Shown here one piece after another: positions 46,623 to 58,360 of a stretch of DNA of 64,000 nucleotides. The position numbers were made by a program, and so were the translations under genes. This DNA comes from Lathyrus oleraceus. Its lineage: Eukaryota; Streptophyta; Magnoliopsida; Fabales; Fabaceae. The notes under the pieces are model-generated. The model had not been told where the DNA came from, did not search any database, and saw only the letters and a program-made list of their open reading frames with translations. Positions within the stretch are counted from its first letter, which is position 1. The number at the start of each line of letters is the position of its first letter. The stretch lies in contig NC_066583.1 in NCBI RefSeq assembly GCF_024323335.1, forward strand, positions 362,391,877-362,455,876. The letters run 5' to 3'.

Positions 46623-47700
46623 TATAAATGAACAAGAGGATTCATAACAAAAAAAAAGACTTACAAAATTGATATAAATTTAAAATAAATATTTGTATTT
46701 AGTTAAGAACACTCGTTAATGCTTTTGGTTGCAAAGTTTTGATCAATGACAATAAAAATGAAGTGTGTTTAGATAATTGAAGCAGAGAACTCTACAAGGT
46801 AACATATTTTATCTCAAAAAATGCATCTTCAAGAAATTATTAGAATCTTTAAAAAATATTAATTTTTAAATTTAGCGATGATTTAATGCATCATAACATA
46901 TGTGAGTGATACCCCACAACATGCAAAACACTTACATAATCATCGTGTTTCACTAAAAAAAATTATCATATGCGAGCTCCCACTGCCGCATATCTGGCAC
47001 AACACATATTTAAAATATGTTCCTAAACTTGGCTCACATGTGCAACCCTACACCATTTTTATGTGACACAACTCAAGATTTAAAACTACAACCTTCTAAC
47101 TTCTAGATATCTCACATGTGACAAATGTTAGATCAAGCTTTTCCTCATTCATTACCCGCTCTTACATGAAGCTAAATTCCTTATGGTTTCCTCAAGTTTT
47201 ATGTTTGCTTGCAAATACGAGTTATGTGAATAAAATATCTTTTGAGGATTTAGCTGGGTTTTGATAAAGACTACAATATCAAAAAAGAAGAAAAAGATGA
47301 AGACAACAAATGAACAATGGCAAAATGGCAAGGATCGTATAAGTTAAGGTTAAGCATGCTTTTATCTTTAACATATAATCATTCAACATATATATCCCTT
47401 GAAAGTCTAGAAAAAATCATTCAAAGATAAGCTAACTTTTTTCCAAATCTAAAAGCGTAAAAAACATTGAAATAGATGTTAAAATTATTGTAATTATCCA
47501 TATCTTCTTAAGTGCTTTGTTTCTTGTCAGTTGGAACCTATTGAGTTCCTATATGCTCTATTATTGGTCAGTTGAGACAAATAGAGTAATTAGTGAAGTC
47601 ATACGAGATTATTTCTTACTCAATTTGATTGATCGTTGCTAATCGGTAAAAGAAAGGACATTTTAGTAACATTTGGTGAATAGTCATTTATCTATTAGAG
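46623..47700. other. Unassigned AT-rich sequence
   Basis: No gene or characterised repeat seen. The end (from about 47500) may already belong to the LTR remnant that follows. Confidence 0.3.
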
Positions 47701-50173
47701 GATAAATATCCTTTTTAGATATTTTTCTCATCTCTCCCTCACTATTCCTTTGTTAGTAAGAAAGAAGAGAAGGAAGACAAAGAAGAGAGAGGAGAAAAAA
47801 GAAGAAGAAATGAGAAAAGAGGAAAAGCTTGGAAACCAAAGATCAAGGGCTTGGATCATCAAGAGCTCAACTTAATCTTTCATCATCTACATCTTCTAGA
47901 GGTGGGTTCCTAGATAGTCATAGCTTTGGGAGGGAGAAATTCATGAAAATATGAATTAGGGTTTTGTGTAAATCTTACTACATGCATGAAATTGATGTTG
48001 ATTCTTGAGATTGTTGTGTGATGCATGCTATTATTGATAAACCCTTATGTTTGATGTTGCGTACGTGTGATATATGTCATGTTATGATGTGTGATAATTC
48101 TTGCATTCCATGTTTCGTTTCCCTGCTATTGTTGATCTGCATTTCTCGCTAAGCGAGAGAATAACTTGCCAAACGAGCATTCATGCTTTCCCATGAGCGA
48201 TGTTCTGTCAACCTCACTAAGCAAGGGAATTGGTCACTAAGCGAAAGCTCTAGTTTACTCTGCAGAACTTTATCTACTACGCTCGCTAAGCGAATGAAGT
48301 CTCACTAAGAGAGAGCTCGTTGTGAGCCAACATTGGAGCTTGCTAAGGGACGAAAGGAAAGTCTACAGGTTTGAGCATTCTGCCTCACCTCGCTTGGAGC
48401 TTGCCTTGAGCTTGCCAAGTAAGGGTTCTGAAATGTTATTTCTTGTTTCCACCATAAAATGGGATTCATAACTCTAATTAATGTGAGGCTGGATGCATTG
48501 GAAAGATATTTCAATGATCTATTATATGGTGAATTAAAAAAAGTGATTTTACTCCAATTATTGATTAGTTAATGATGATAAAACTATCATGTATGCTTTA
48601 TGAGTTATACTATGACATATTGTATCGAATAAGAGTAATTGATTCAATACTATGATGATATGAGATATGTTACTTATTTTTTGTCCCCATCATAAAACAT
48701 GATTTGTAACTTTGATTTATGTGAGGTCGAATACATTGGAAAACGAGTCCAATGCTTCACCTTTTGGTAGAGAGAAACCATGGTTATGTTCCAATTATTA
48801 GTTGGATGTTTTATGAGGAACCTTTGTTTCGAAAGTCCTATTGGTGATGATCTATTATGTGTGCATCATGTATAATAGTCATATTAATGATGATATATCA
48901 TGTGTGTATCATGTATAATTTTATGATGTGTGTGTATTGAATGGATAATGAATAAATCAAACTCCATGATGATAAGTGAGATTAAACCTATAGTTATAAC
49001 CAAGTGAATGAAATAAGAAAGATAACTTAGGTTATGGTAAATAACTTAGGTTGTGATACTCAAATGTAAGAGGTGTCTCAGTATACATATGTAAACGAGT
49101 AGTCGCTAGAGATGAGTCGTCCTATCTATGAGAATACTAAAGGAATGGATGGAAAGTGAAATCATAGTTGTGATTAAACTAGCATGTATGGAAATACATT
49201 GGGATAATATGGTTGTGATATAATCACATGGAAATTGTGTATAATCCCGTGATGGTTGCTACATAGCCACATGAAGATTGATGAACTAATCATGTATTCG
49301 GGAATAACCCTTATTCGTGTGTATCCCAAGTTTGAGACTTATACAAATTAAGTAGTAATCGGGAAGATGAATGATTATTTGGTGGATACTATTTGTGACC
49401 TGTGTCAATATTTTTGTGGATTCGAATTGGTCGGGGAGAAGTATTCTATGCTATGGGAAAGTCTGTGAACTGTGACCATAATTCATGGATTTGGATTGGG
49501 CGGGGAGAAAATCCTTATTATGTAAATAATCGTGACCCGTGTCAATAGTCTGTAGATTTGGATTGGGCGGGAGAAATTATCCGAGGAAGCAGAGATCTGT
49601 GACCGTGTCCATATTCCTAGACATATGATCGATAAGGGAAAGATACGTTATTGTGTATTCCCGAATAACGATTCATTGAGTTGTGTGGACACCTGTTTTG
49701 TGTTTTACATATAAAGCGTAAATTCCCTAATATGCTTAAGTCCTTGTTCTCTTGTGTAAGCGTGCACAAGTATGACGAAATTGAATGGCTTCAGTTAGGA
49801 ATCGATAAGAAATCCCTTTAGAACCGAGTGAACCTATAAGATATGGAAACTCACTAAGATTATCATATCATCCAACTATAACTATTACTTTTCAGGTGGT
49901 CCTTTGCAAGTTAAAGGCAATGATAAGCTTGTCTGATGATGTTTCAAAGACTTTTACCATCGTGATCTTCCAATGTGGATTATGTGCATTTATGAATATT
50001 GTACATATATCTTAGTTTTTGACTAAGCATTATTGTATATCATGTGCCATAGTTGTATATTTTCTTTTTGGACATGTATATATAATGATGTTGCCAAGTA
50101 CTTGTGTTGTATCAATACCAATTAACATTGTGTATAATATACTTTTTAGATGTATATTATATGAGGTTTTACA
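47700..50173. repeat. Tekay-like LTR remnant 2 (solo)
   Basis: It shares its outer blocks with 32165-35403: GAAGAAG-rich bases, AAGCTTGGA, ATCAAGGGCTTGGAT, AGGTGGGTTCC near the left; CATAAGATA-like, AACTCACTAAGATTAT, TTTTCAGGTGGTCC and GTTTTACA at the right. Internal protein-coding parts of a retrotransposon are absent on both sides, so it is probably a solo LTR. The left boundary (about 47500-47700) is not fixed. Direct repeats of an AATTGGTCGGGGAGAA-type block lie at 49420-49580. Confidence 0.65.
48140..48430. repeat. Cluster of CTCGCTAAGCGAG-type palindromes in LTR remnant 2
   Basis: TCGCTAAGCGA and decayed variants (CACTAAGCAAG, CACTAAGCGAA, GCTCGCTAAGCGAA, GCTTGCTAAGG, AGCTTGCC) recur about eight times in 290 bp. 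The position within the LTR corresponds to the AATCGATTG array of LTR remnant 1. Confidence 0.75.
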
Positions 50174-50189
50174 ATTATGTTTTTTAAAA

Positions 50190-51140
50190 GATTATACAAT
50201 AGTAATCGATTACCTGATGGTAAAACATGTTTTCAAGCAAAAAATCACACTAGTAATCAATTACACTATACCAGTAATCGATTACATGGAAGAAAACTTA
50301 AATTTTTTCAAACCTGTAAAGGTGGTAATTGATTACCACATATGCGTAATCAATTACAGGTTGCTGGGATGTGACTTTTCATGAAGTAGTGCATTAGTAA
50401 TGTTGTGTAATAGTTCACAGTGTCTTTCCAAGGTGTTGTATTTATTGGTTCATGAAGGTTTCTATGTGTGTATAAATAATGATTTTCATTTGAAAACAAA
50501 TTAAAAACTTTTAAATTTTGATTTATACAATTCAAATGCCATTCCAAATGATCCTCATTTTTCAAAGTGCTTTGAAACTTTGTAAACTTTGATAAATCAG
50601 AAAAAGTTTCAAAATCTTTAACACATTTTAAACAATTAAGTGATATACATTTGAATTGCGATATTGAGAAGTAAAGTCTACAATCCTAAATTTGTATTCA
50701 ACATTCAAACATCCTACAAATATTCTTCAATTCTCAACAAGTCTAAGTGTTCTGTGTTTTCAACATAGTGTGTGTGTGTGAAAAGTGTTTGTAATTAGAT
50801 AGTGTTGTACTTTCTTGAGTGTGTATTAGAAACTTTTTTAGATAAGTCTTGGTGTGAGACTTGTAGCAGAATTTATATACAAAGTGGAAAATCATCCAAG
50901 GAGATAGAGGGATGAGACTAACCTTCAGTTGGAGAAGGTGGTCCAGGATAATTTTGTTTGTTTTCTTATCCTCCCTTAAACTTTAGTTTCCGCATTTTAA
51001 ATTTATACACAATTATTTTTGAACAAGTTACATAATAACAACATTGCTTCTGGCAAAATACGTTTTTAAAAAATTAGCGCTTAAACTAGAAAAATTCGGC
51101 AATCTTAATCCACCCCTTGTTAGGTTGCTTCTAGTATTTA
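50190..51140 (+). repeat. Copia-like LTR remnant with GTAATCGATTAC palindromes
   Basis: Five copies of GTAATCGATTAC or GTAATTGATTAC lie at 50200-50360. Further right are TTGGTGTGAGACTTGTAG-like bases, AAACTTTAGTTTCCGCATTT and AATCCACCCCTTGTTAGG, resembling the 3' ends of legume Ty1/copia (SIRE-type) LTRs. Family assignment is tentative and neither end is fixed. Confidence 0.4.
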
Positions 51141-51860
51141 CAAATTATCTTTGTCACATACGAGGAACACCAAAGTCGGTTTTCTCCATTGTATGTTGTC
51201 ATCACATAATCTAATCACTCGGTATGACCGCCTTACAAACCATCTTACTCGAGGCACAAAATGCCTTAGGGTACAAGCAATAATAAAGGAGAAACAAATG
51301 TCTTAGAATTAAACAATAGTTTATTTATATTTATATTTTAGTAACAATTGTATTTTCTGAATAAATTATGTATCGTGGTAACCTTTTCGATTAATTTGAT
51401 TAATGTTTGGATTTGAATTTATATATGATATGCTTGAATTACATTAGTACTTAAAATGCTGTTAATATATCCTAAATGTAAATGGACTAAAAAATATCAA
51501 TTTGAGACACTTATTGCCAAAACAAAATCTCTCAAATGTTTTCAGGGGTTATTTCGGAGATCCATCTACGAAATCACCCCTAAAAATTTACGGAAATGCA
51601 TCTCCGATCCATATTTTTGACAAATTTGGGATGAATGACCCACTTTTAGAGCGTTGTGAGTATTTTAGGTGCGTCTTGATATGTATCTCTATTATATGAA
51701 AGGAAAAATTCAGATTTTTTAATTTGTTCACCCTCATTCCATGAGATGAATAAAGTAGTATCCTTATTTACTCGATTTAGGGATAGTTTGATAAAATTAT
51801 ACACATTGGGGTGTAGGTAAAAAAGAGTGACGGGACAAATTCGTGGCTTAAATAAAGTCC
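51141..51860. other. Unassigned spacer upstream of NOP2
   Basis: No gene recognised. A short frame at 51502-51699 lacks any motif. The last part is the distal promoter of the gene at 52008. Confidence 0.3.
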
Positions 51861-51869
51861 AACCCGAAG

Positions 51870-51940
51870 AGCCCATTTAAATTCCGTATACATCCGAACG
51901 ACGTCGTTCAAAAGCGTTAGCAGTAAACCCTAAACCCTAG
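51870..51940 (+). promoter_or_regulatory. NOP2 proximal promoter: site II element and double telo-box
   Basis: AGCCCA (51870-51875; TGGGCT on the other strand) is a site II motif, and AAACCCTAAACCCTAG (51925-51940) is a tandem telo-box. This pair is a known mark of plant genes for ribosomal proteins and ribosome biogenesis, linking them to proliferation. Between them lies the palindrome GAACGACGTCGTTC (51896-51909). The telo-box is about 70 bp before the ATG. Confidence 0.75.
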
Positions 51941-52007
51941 CGATTTTACTGAAGAAATAACAAAACACGAAACACACCCAAAATTCTACACACTCTTCCA
52001 ATCTCCA

Positions 52008-55000
52008 ATGGCGCCAGCAACTAGGAACAAACCTTCGAAGCCACTCAAAGTTCAAAAAGCTCCAAAAAAGGTACAAATTGTTCCCGTCAAAGACGATTCC
52101 TCCTCCGAATCCGAAGAAGAAGCACCGCCACAGCAGCTTGAACTCGGCGATGACGGCGGCAATGACTCTGGTTCTGATTCTGACTTATCTTCCGACGGGG
52201 ACGATCAATTAGCCGACGATTTCCTACAAGGAAGTGACGAAGACGAAGACGACGACGAAGGTGTGTATTGTTGTATATGCTTTCATGATATTCGAGCTTG
52301 GAAACTGTAATGGTGTTTTGATGCTAATGTTTATCTTTTGCAGAGAAAGCCTCGGGTTCAGATTCTGGTTCGGAGTTGGATTCTGATTCGGATGACGATG
52401 ATGATGATATTGAGAAGAAGTCGAAAGCTATTGATGAAGCAAGGGAGAGAGAAAAAGAGGATGCTGAAGCTGAAATGCAGACTAATATCCAAGAAGAGTC
52501 TGACGAGTTTAGATTACCAACCAAACAGGTTTCATTTTTATTTTAATTTAGTTTTGAATTTATCTTGCTTATCATTTTGTTATGGATTTACTTAAATTAT
52601 TAAGCAATAGAAACTTTAATCCAGTTTGGATGAAGTTTTCAATCCAATACGAAAACTATTTATTATTAGTTTTAATGAAACTGAGTTGAAGTCAATTCTG
52701 ATTCAAGGTTACCAAACATGCTATAATCAAATTTTTATTGAAGAAAATCACTTTTGATATTGCTCATTTTATATCCAAAACACTTCTTAATTCTCCTGAA
52801 CTTGGATTTCTACATTTGACTAAACTTGGATTTCTACATTTGACTGAACTTGGATTTCTACATTTGATGTTACTACGTATCGTAAAATGAGTCACCTTTT
52901 AACTGATAGGAACTTGAGGAAGAGGCTTTGCGGCCACCTGATCTTTCCAATCTTCAAAGGAGGATTAAAGAGAGTAAGTTAACATTTTCTGTTAACTGAT
53001 TATTACTGTTCTTGGGAACAATTTTTGAAAATCGTCTTTTGAGATGTTGAAAATATTTAAATGCTTTTGCTTTTCCAGTTGTCCGTGTTCTATCCAATTT
53101 TAAGGCTTTGAGGCAAGATGAGTCGACGAGGAAGGAATATGTTGAACAGCTTAAGAATGATATACGCTCATACTATGGCTACAATGAGTTTCTAATCGGT
53201 GCTTTAGTAGAGGTTGGGATATTTATATTATTACTATCTCTGGTTTGAACTTTAATTTCATTGAGCACTCCATCCAGTTTTTACCATTTAACTCTATCAT
53301 TGCAGGTCCTGAGAATGGAGTTCTCTTTTGTTGATTTTTAATTAGGGCTTCATTGAAACTGTATTTTTTTTGTCTCAGATGTTTCCAGTTGTTGAACTGA
53401 TGGAATTGATTGAAGCTTTTGAGAAGCCTCGTCCTATATGTTTGAGGACAAATACTTTAAAGGTTTCATGTCTATTTCTATCACCTTGAGTTGATTTGTT
53501 AATGTGACCTTATCCATGTTCCCGATTGAGCTTATATATGTCTTCTGAATATAATCAGACACGTAGACGGGATTTGGCAGATGTTTTGATAAACAGAGGA
53601 GTAAATCTGGATCCCCTGAGCAAATGGTCCAAAGTAAGATTTTAAATGTTTATGGTACATGAGTCCAAGCAGCAGTTTTGTATGGTACACGAATCCCAGT
53701 AGCAGTTTCTGAGATCATATAATTTGTTTATATTTGCAGGTTGGACTTGTAGTGTATGATTCTCAAGTACCAATTGGTGCCACTCCAGAGTACATGGCTG
53801 GTTTTTACATGGTAAGTGGTTTTCTGCTGTAGTAGTTCTTCATTGCATTTCATTTAATATTATACATTACACTCATGCCTGTTTTTTTTTTAATTCTTTT
53901 TAAATCTTTTTGCAGCTTCAAAGTGCTAGTTCTTTTCTGCCTGTGATGGCCTTGGCTCCTCAAGAAAAGGAACGGATTGTTGATATGGCGTAAGTAATAA
54001 ATCTTTGCATGTGGACTATATATTTGAGTTTTGTGTGTAAATTTGTAAATGTTAGAGAACATGTATCAGTTACTTTTCTGTGATTGGAACCAACCATATA
54101 AATTTTCCATGGTGTTCTGAACTACCGGAGGGAGCCTTCCAGTAGCCCCCCCCACCCCACACACACATTTGTACACCACACACACATTTGTAGGGACTGG
54201 ATTGAGAAGCTCTGTTCATGAGTTTTGTCAAAATACACATGGAGTTTTGGAAGATGTTGTACTCTTATATTTTTTTTTAATACCAATTCTTGAACATACT
54301 TTTTTTTTCTTGCAATGTTTTTTATATCATGATGAAGAAATTTTATGTGTGTTGCAGGGCTGCTCCTGGTGGTAAAACAACTTACATTGCCGCTCTAATG
54401 AAAAACTCTGGTATATATTACATTCTTAGTTTCCTGTAGCGCTTAACAGATTATTAAGTTTTTGTTATAGCAGTAAAGCATGGCTTCGTGTATTTATGTA
54501 ACCAATATTGTATGTAACAATTATTGTGTCAGGAGTATGCAATCACTTTTCATGTTTTTGCTATGAACTATTCTTTACAAATTTTTAATACAAAATTTGG
54601 CTTTATCATGTGTACTTGACAGAATGTTACATTCTGTATGCAGTGCAGCTGAATCCCGTTTAACAAAAAATGATCTAAAAATGTAGCTCTTTTGTAAAAG
54701 TAGCTTAAAGCTTCTTTTTTGTTTTTGTTAATGATATGCCGTTTCTTAATTTGAATTATATTTTTGTGTAGTCTTTTAGTATGTCTCGTGGATTAGATTT
54801 GAATTACATCAATGATACATAATTATTTGCATCAAAATGAACCAAACATTTTACTTCATTTTGGATTGTAGCTTTACTTTTAGTCTCAGTTTGAACTTAT
54901 AACCCATGAGGTGCTTTCTCTGCATAGTAGGTCATGTCCTGCTATAGCTCTACTCATTACTGCATAAGTACACTTTCAGCGTCACTTTGGGTCAGTGTTA

Positions 55001-55756
55001 TCAAATATCCGCATTTGCGGTGCTATGGTGGATATAGACGGAGGTTTTTGGGCTCGCCGCAATGGTAAATATCGGCCGTTATTGTGGGTTATTCCGCTAT
55101 AATCCGCTACAATGGCGCCACAAAGTGTCCGGTATGGCAGGATTTTGGCTCTCCACCATGGACAACACTTCCTTGGGTCATTCCTATTGAGTTGTGATAT
55201 TAGCAAAATAATGAAGAAATTTTGAATCTTTGAATTTTAAATGTGTTAGTTTTATTACTAGTTTGTAGGTTCCAAGAATTTGGGTTTTAACTAATTGCTT
55301 ATCATTTGTTTGATCTCAACCTTTTTACATTGTATGTAATTTCATGATTTGAGTAATCAATTTATATTTATTGATGGCAGGAATAATTTTTGCCAATGAA
55401 ATAAAGGTACCACGACTAAAATCTCTGACTGCAAATTTGCATCGGATGGGTGTATCAAACACTGTAGTCTGCAACTATGACGGGAAGGAGGTTAGCATCT
55501 CTTTGACTTTTACTAGGGTTTAGTATTAAGTATATGGTCTTGTCCTACTATGTACTACTCTTTTAACCTATTAATATAAATATAAGGGTCACTAAACATT
55601 GTAGTGCATCAGATTTATTATTCATATTCTTTCTCTCTTTCTACATTAATCATTACTATCCTGTATTATGGGTTACCCATGTAAATTTAGTTCTGCACCA
55701 GGGATTCAAGTCACTTCCATTGTCGTATAAATGATTTTGCATCTGACAAAACATCC

Positions 55757-55818
<62 letters not shown>

Positions 55819-57872
55819 TTTTTACATTTATGCTGTTATTTTTCAGCTTCCAAAGGTTATGGGTCTCAATTCTGTTGATAGGGTATTATTGGATGCCCCT
55901 TGCAGTGGAACTGGGGTAAGAATTGTGAATAAATAGATTATGATTTTATGAAGTTTTATTTTATCTGTTTGTCTTTAAGCACCAAGAAAGGCACTAAAAT
56001 AATTTATGTCTGCAGGTTATATCCAAAGATGAGTCAGTTAAAACATCTAAAAACTATGAAGATATTAAGAAATGTGCCCATCTACAGAAGGTAAATTAAT
56101 ATTTGTTTAAAGTTTTGTTTGGGAGACATGAGCAAAATGTAGGTAGCACTGTGAGAAAAATAAAATATATAAATGTGTTGCATACTTTTGTTGCTTCTGC
56201 TGCTTTTATGTTCCCTCCCAAAGCATGACTTATGTGTATTTAAGAGACTAAATTGCTGTTTTCATTTTCAACTTTATGATTTTTATTGACTGGTCTACTT
56301 ACTCTTTCAAATATTTGACCTAGTCTTCTTGTTGAGAGTCAAATGGTGCCAAAATGTGGGAATTGAAATAGTTAATCCTTGAATATTTTTGAAAATTATA
56401 TTTGTACGAAATATATCTAAAATACTGAAATACTTGATCCTCATACCGTACCATTTAATAATGGCAGAATTGCCTGTTCTTCCATCCCATCTAACTTTTG
56501 TTTTCAGTGTCCTTCATATCTATTATAGTTGCTATTTGTTACAAGAAAAATGAGGGACAAATATCCCAAACCTAAATTGCTTAAAATTTCATTTTTGAAA
56601 TTTATTCACAATCAAATGGCTGTAGTGAAATTAGACATGCAAAATTTTGAGCCCTTGTACTACAGTGATATTTAATAATCACCTTTTTCTTTTACAGGAG
56701 CTCATTCTTGCTGCAATTGACATGGTAGATGCTAATTCAAAATCTGGGGGATACATTGTATATTCTACGTGCTCAATCATGGTTGCCGAGGTATGTTTTT
56801 CAGTTGCAACATGCATCCACTGAATTTTCATGCTTGCTTTTTCGTGTCCTATGTTTCTAAATTCTTCTCTTAAATATTATTCAGAATGAAGCAGTTATCG
56901 ATTATGCACTCAAAAGGAGGGATGTTAAACTTGTTCCTTGTGGACTTGACTTTGGGCGTCCGGGGTAATGATTATATCTCATTTTCCCCTTACAACATTG
57001 TTGTATTTTTTGGAACTGTCTGTATTGTGACATTTGATCTCTGTCAGGTTCACCAAATTTAGGGAACTGCGTTTTCACCCTTCATTAGAGAAGACTAGAC
57101 GTTTCTATCCCCATGTACACAATATGGATGGATTTTTTGTTGCCAAGGTATATATATCCTTATTTTTAGTTATTTTGCTTTGTTAGTTAACATTCACTTA
57201 GTTATCTTTTATATTTGTTCACATTCACAAATTCCTGCTTTGTTTTTTTAATATTCTTTAACTTGATTTGATGTCTTACAGTTGAAGAAAATGAGCAACT
57301 CAAAACTTGGTGCAAAACCATCCGAAACATCTGAAAAGGACGAAGAAGAAACAGAGCTCGTGAAGGATGACCAAAAACCAAGTAATGGCATAAAATGGAA
57401 CGGCAAACAATCTTTGGAATCTGAAAAGGACAAAGAAGAAACCGAGCTTGTGAAGGACGACGATATACCAAGCAATGGCATAAAAGAAAACGGCTCTGAA
57501 TCAAAAAAGAGGAAGAGAGAGAAATTTCTTTCAAAACCAAGTAATGTGAAAGAACCTTCTGAACCTGAATCCAAGAAATGGGTGAAAAGGAAATTTCCTT
57601 CAAGAGAGGAGATTTCAAAATCCAGGTAAGATGTTTTATTCATATTTGATATTCACAAAAGAATGTCTATAGGTATTCAATAAATTCTCATCAGTCAATC
57701 TTTAAAAATCTAAGATTTTTGTGATTCCTGCAGAGAGGAGAAGAGACTTGCTTTAATAGAAAGCAAGAGAAAAGGTATTAAGCAGCCAGAAAACGAGAGA
57801 ACAGGAGAAGACAAGAAAACAGGGGGTAAGAAACAAAGAAGAAAATTGGGCAAGGAACAAAGAAGAAAATGA
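52008..57872 (+). CDS. NOP2: NOP2-type rRNA (cytosine-C5)-methyltransferase, 17 exons
   Basis: Exons: 52008-52260, 52344-52528, 52910-52973, 53079-53212, 53379-53462, 53559-53633, 53740-53811, 53916-53989, 54358-54410, 55381-55490, 55847-55915, 56016-56090, 56698-56790, 56885-56964, 57048-57147, 57282-57625, 57734-57872. All are GT-AG and join to 2004 nt (667 residues) without a break. Residues 1-150 are basic then strongly acidic and serine-rich, as in nucleolar proteins. The NOP2/Sun core follows: [36 protein letters not shown] motif APGGKTT (near 316-322), DAPCSGTG with Cys387 and YSTCS with Cys441; these two cysteines are the paired catalytic residues of the family. [20 protein letters not shown] and GFFVAKL end the core. 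A lysine-rich tail follows. Arabidopsis relatives (OLI2/NOP2A) methylate 25S rRNA in the nucleolus. Confidence 0.95.
54993..55170. mobile_element. hAT-like MITE in NOP2 intron 9, 178 bp
   Basis: The ends CAGTGTTATC and the complement of the right end AAGTGTTGTC match at 8 of 10 positions. The flanks CTTTGGGT (54985-54992) and CCTTGGGT (55171-55178) match at 7 of 8, an 8-bp duplication of hAT length. The inside is rich in CCGC and GCGG words (CCGCTATAATCCGCTAC), unlike the surrounding intron. Confidence 0.75.
55758..55815. repeat. (ATT)n microsatellite in NOP2 intron 10
   Basis: About 19 copies of ATT, ending about 30 bp before the acceptor of exon 11. Confidence 0.95.
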
Positions 57873-58360
57873 TGACAGTGGTAATACAGCAAGTAGTAAT
57901 GACCAACTGTCAAAAAAATGTAACCCTGGAGTCAGTGGCATGACCTGATTGAAGGTCCCAGTTTTGTTATGTTATTTAGCTGAGGGGCATGAATTAATTT
58001 AAATTATTTATCTAATGACTTTCTTCATTGTCTCTATTTTCCCTCCTTTGTAAGGATTACACTTTTTTTACATGATATTATAAAATTTATGATTGATCAT
58101 ATTATTTGAAGTTTCCACTTAAGGTATAAAGCCAATTTTGTAGCTTGTATGATTTCTTTTAAGAAGTAAATTCCTTCATATAATACTTGTTTCTTGAAGA
58201 ATTAGTTTAGACGACATGTTTTAAAATTGACGACGGATACTCATCGAAATTGGGCTAAAATGTGTTTAAATTTATTTCTTTAGTAAATGAAAGAAATCTG
58301 TGTTTTTCCTGTGATTTCCAAATAAATGAACGGAAGAGTGATGTGAACCAAGAAATCTGT

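Noticed and set aside
57202..57643. Minus-strand frames of 131 and 138 residues
   Set aside because: Antisense shadows of NOP2 exon 16, produced by its Lys/Glu-rich codons.
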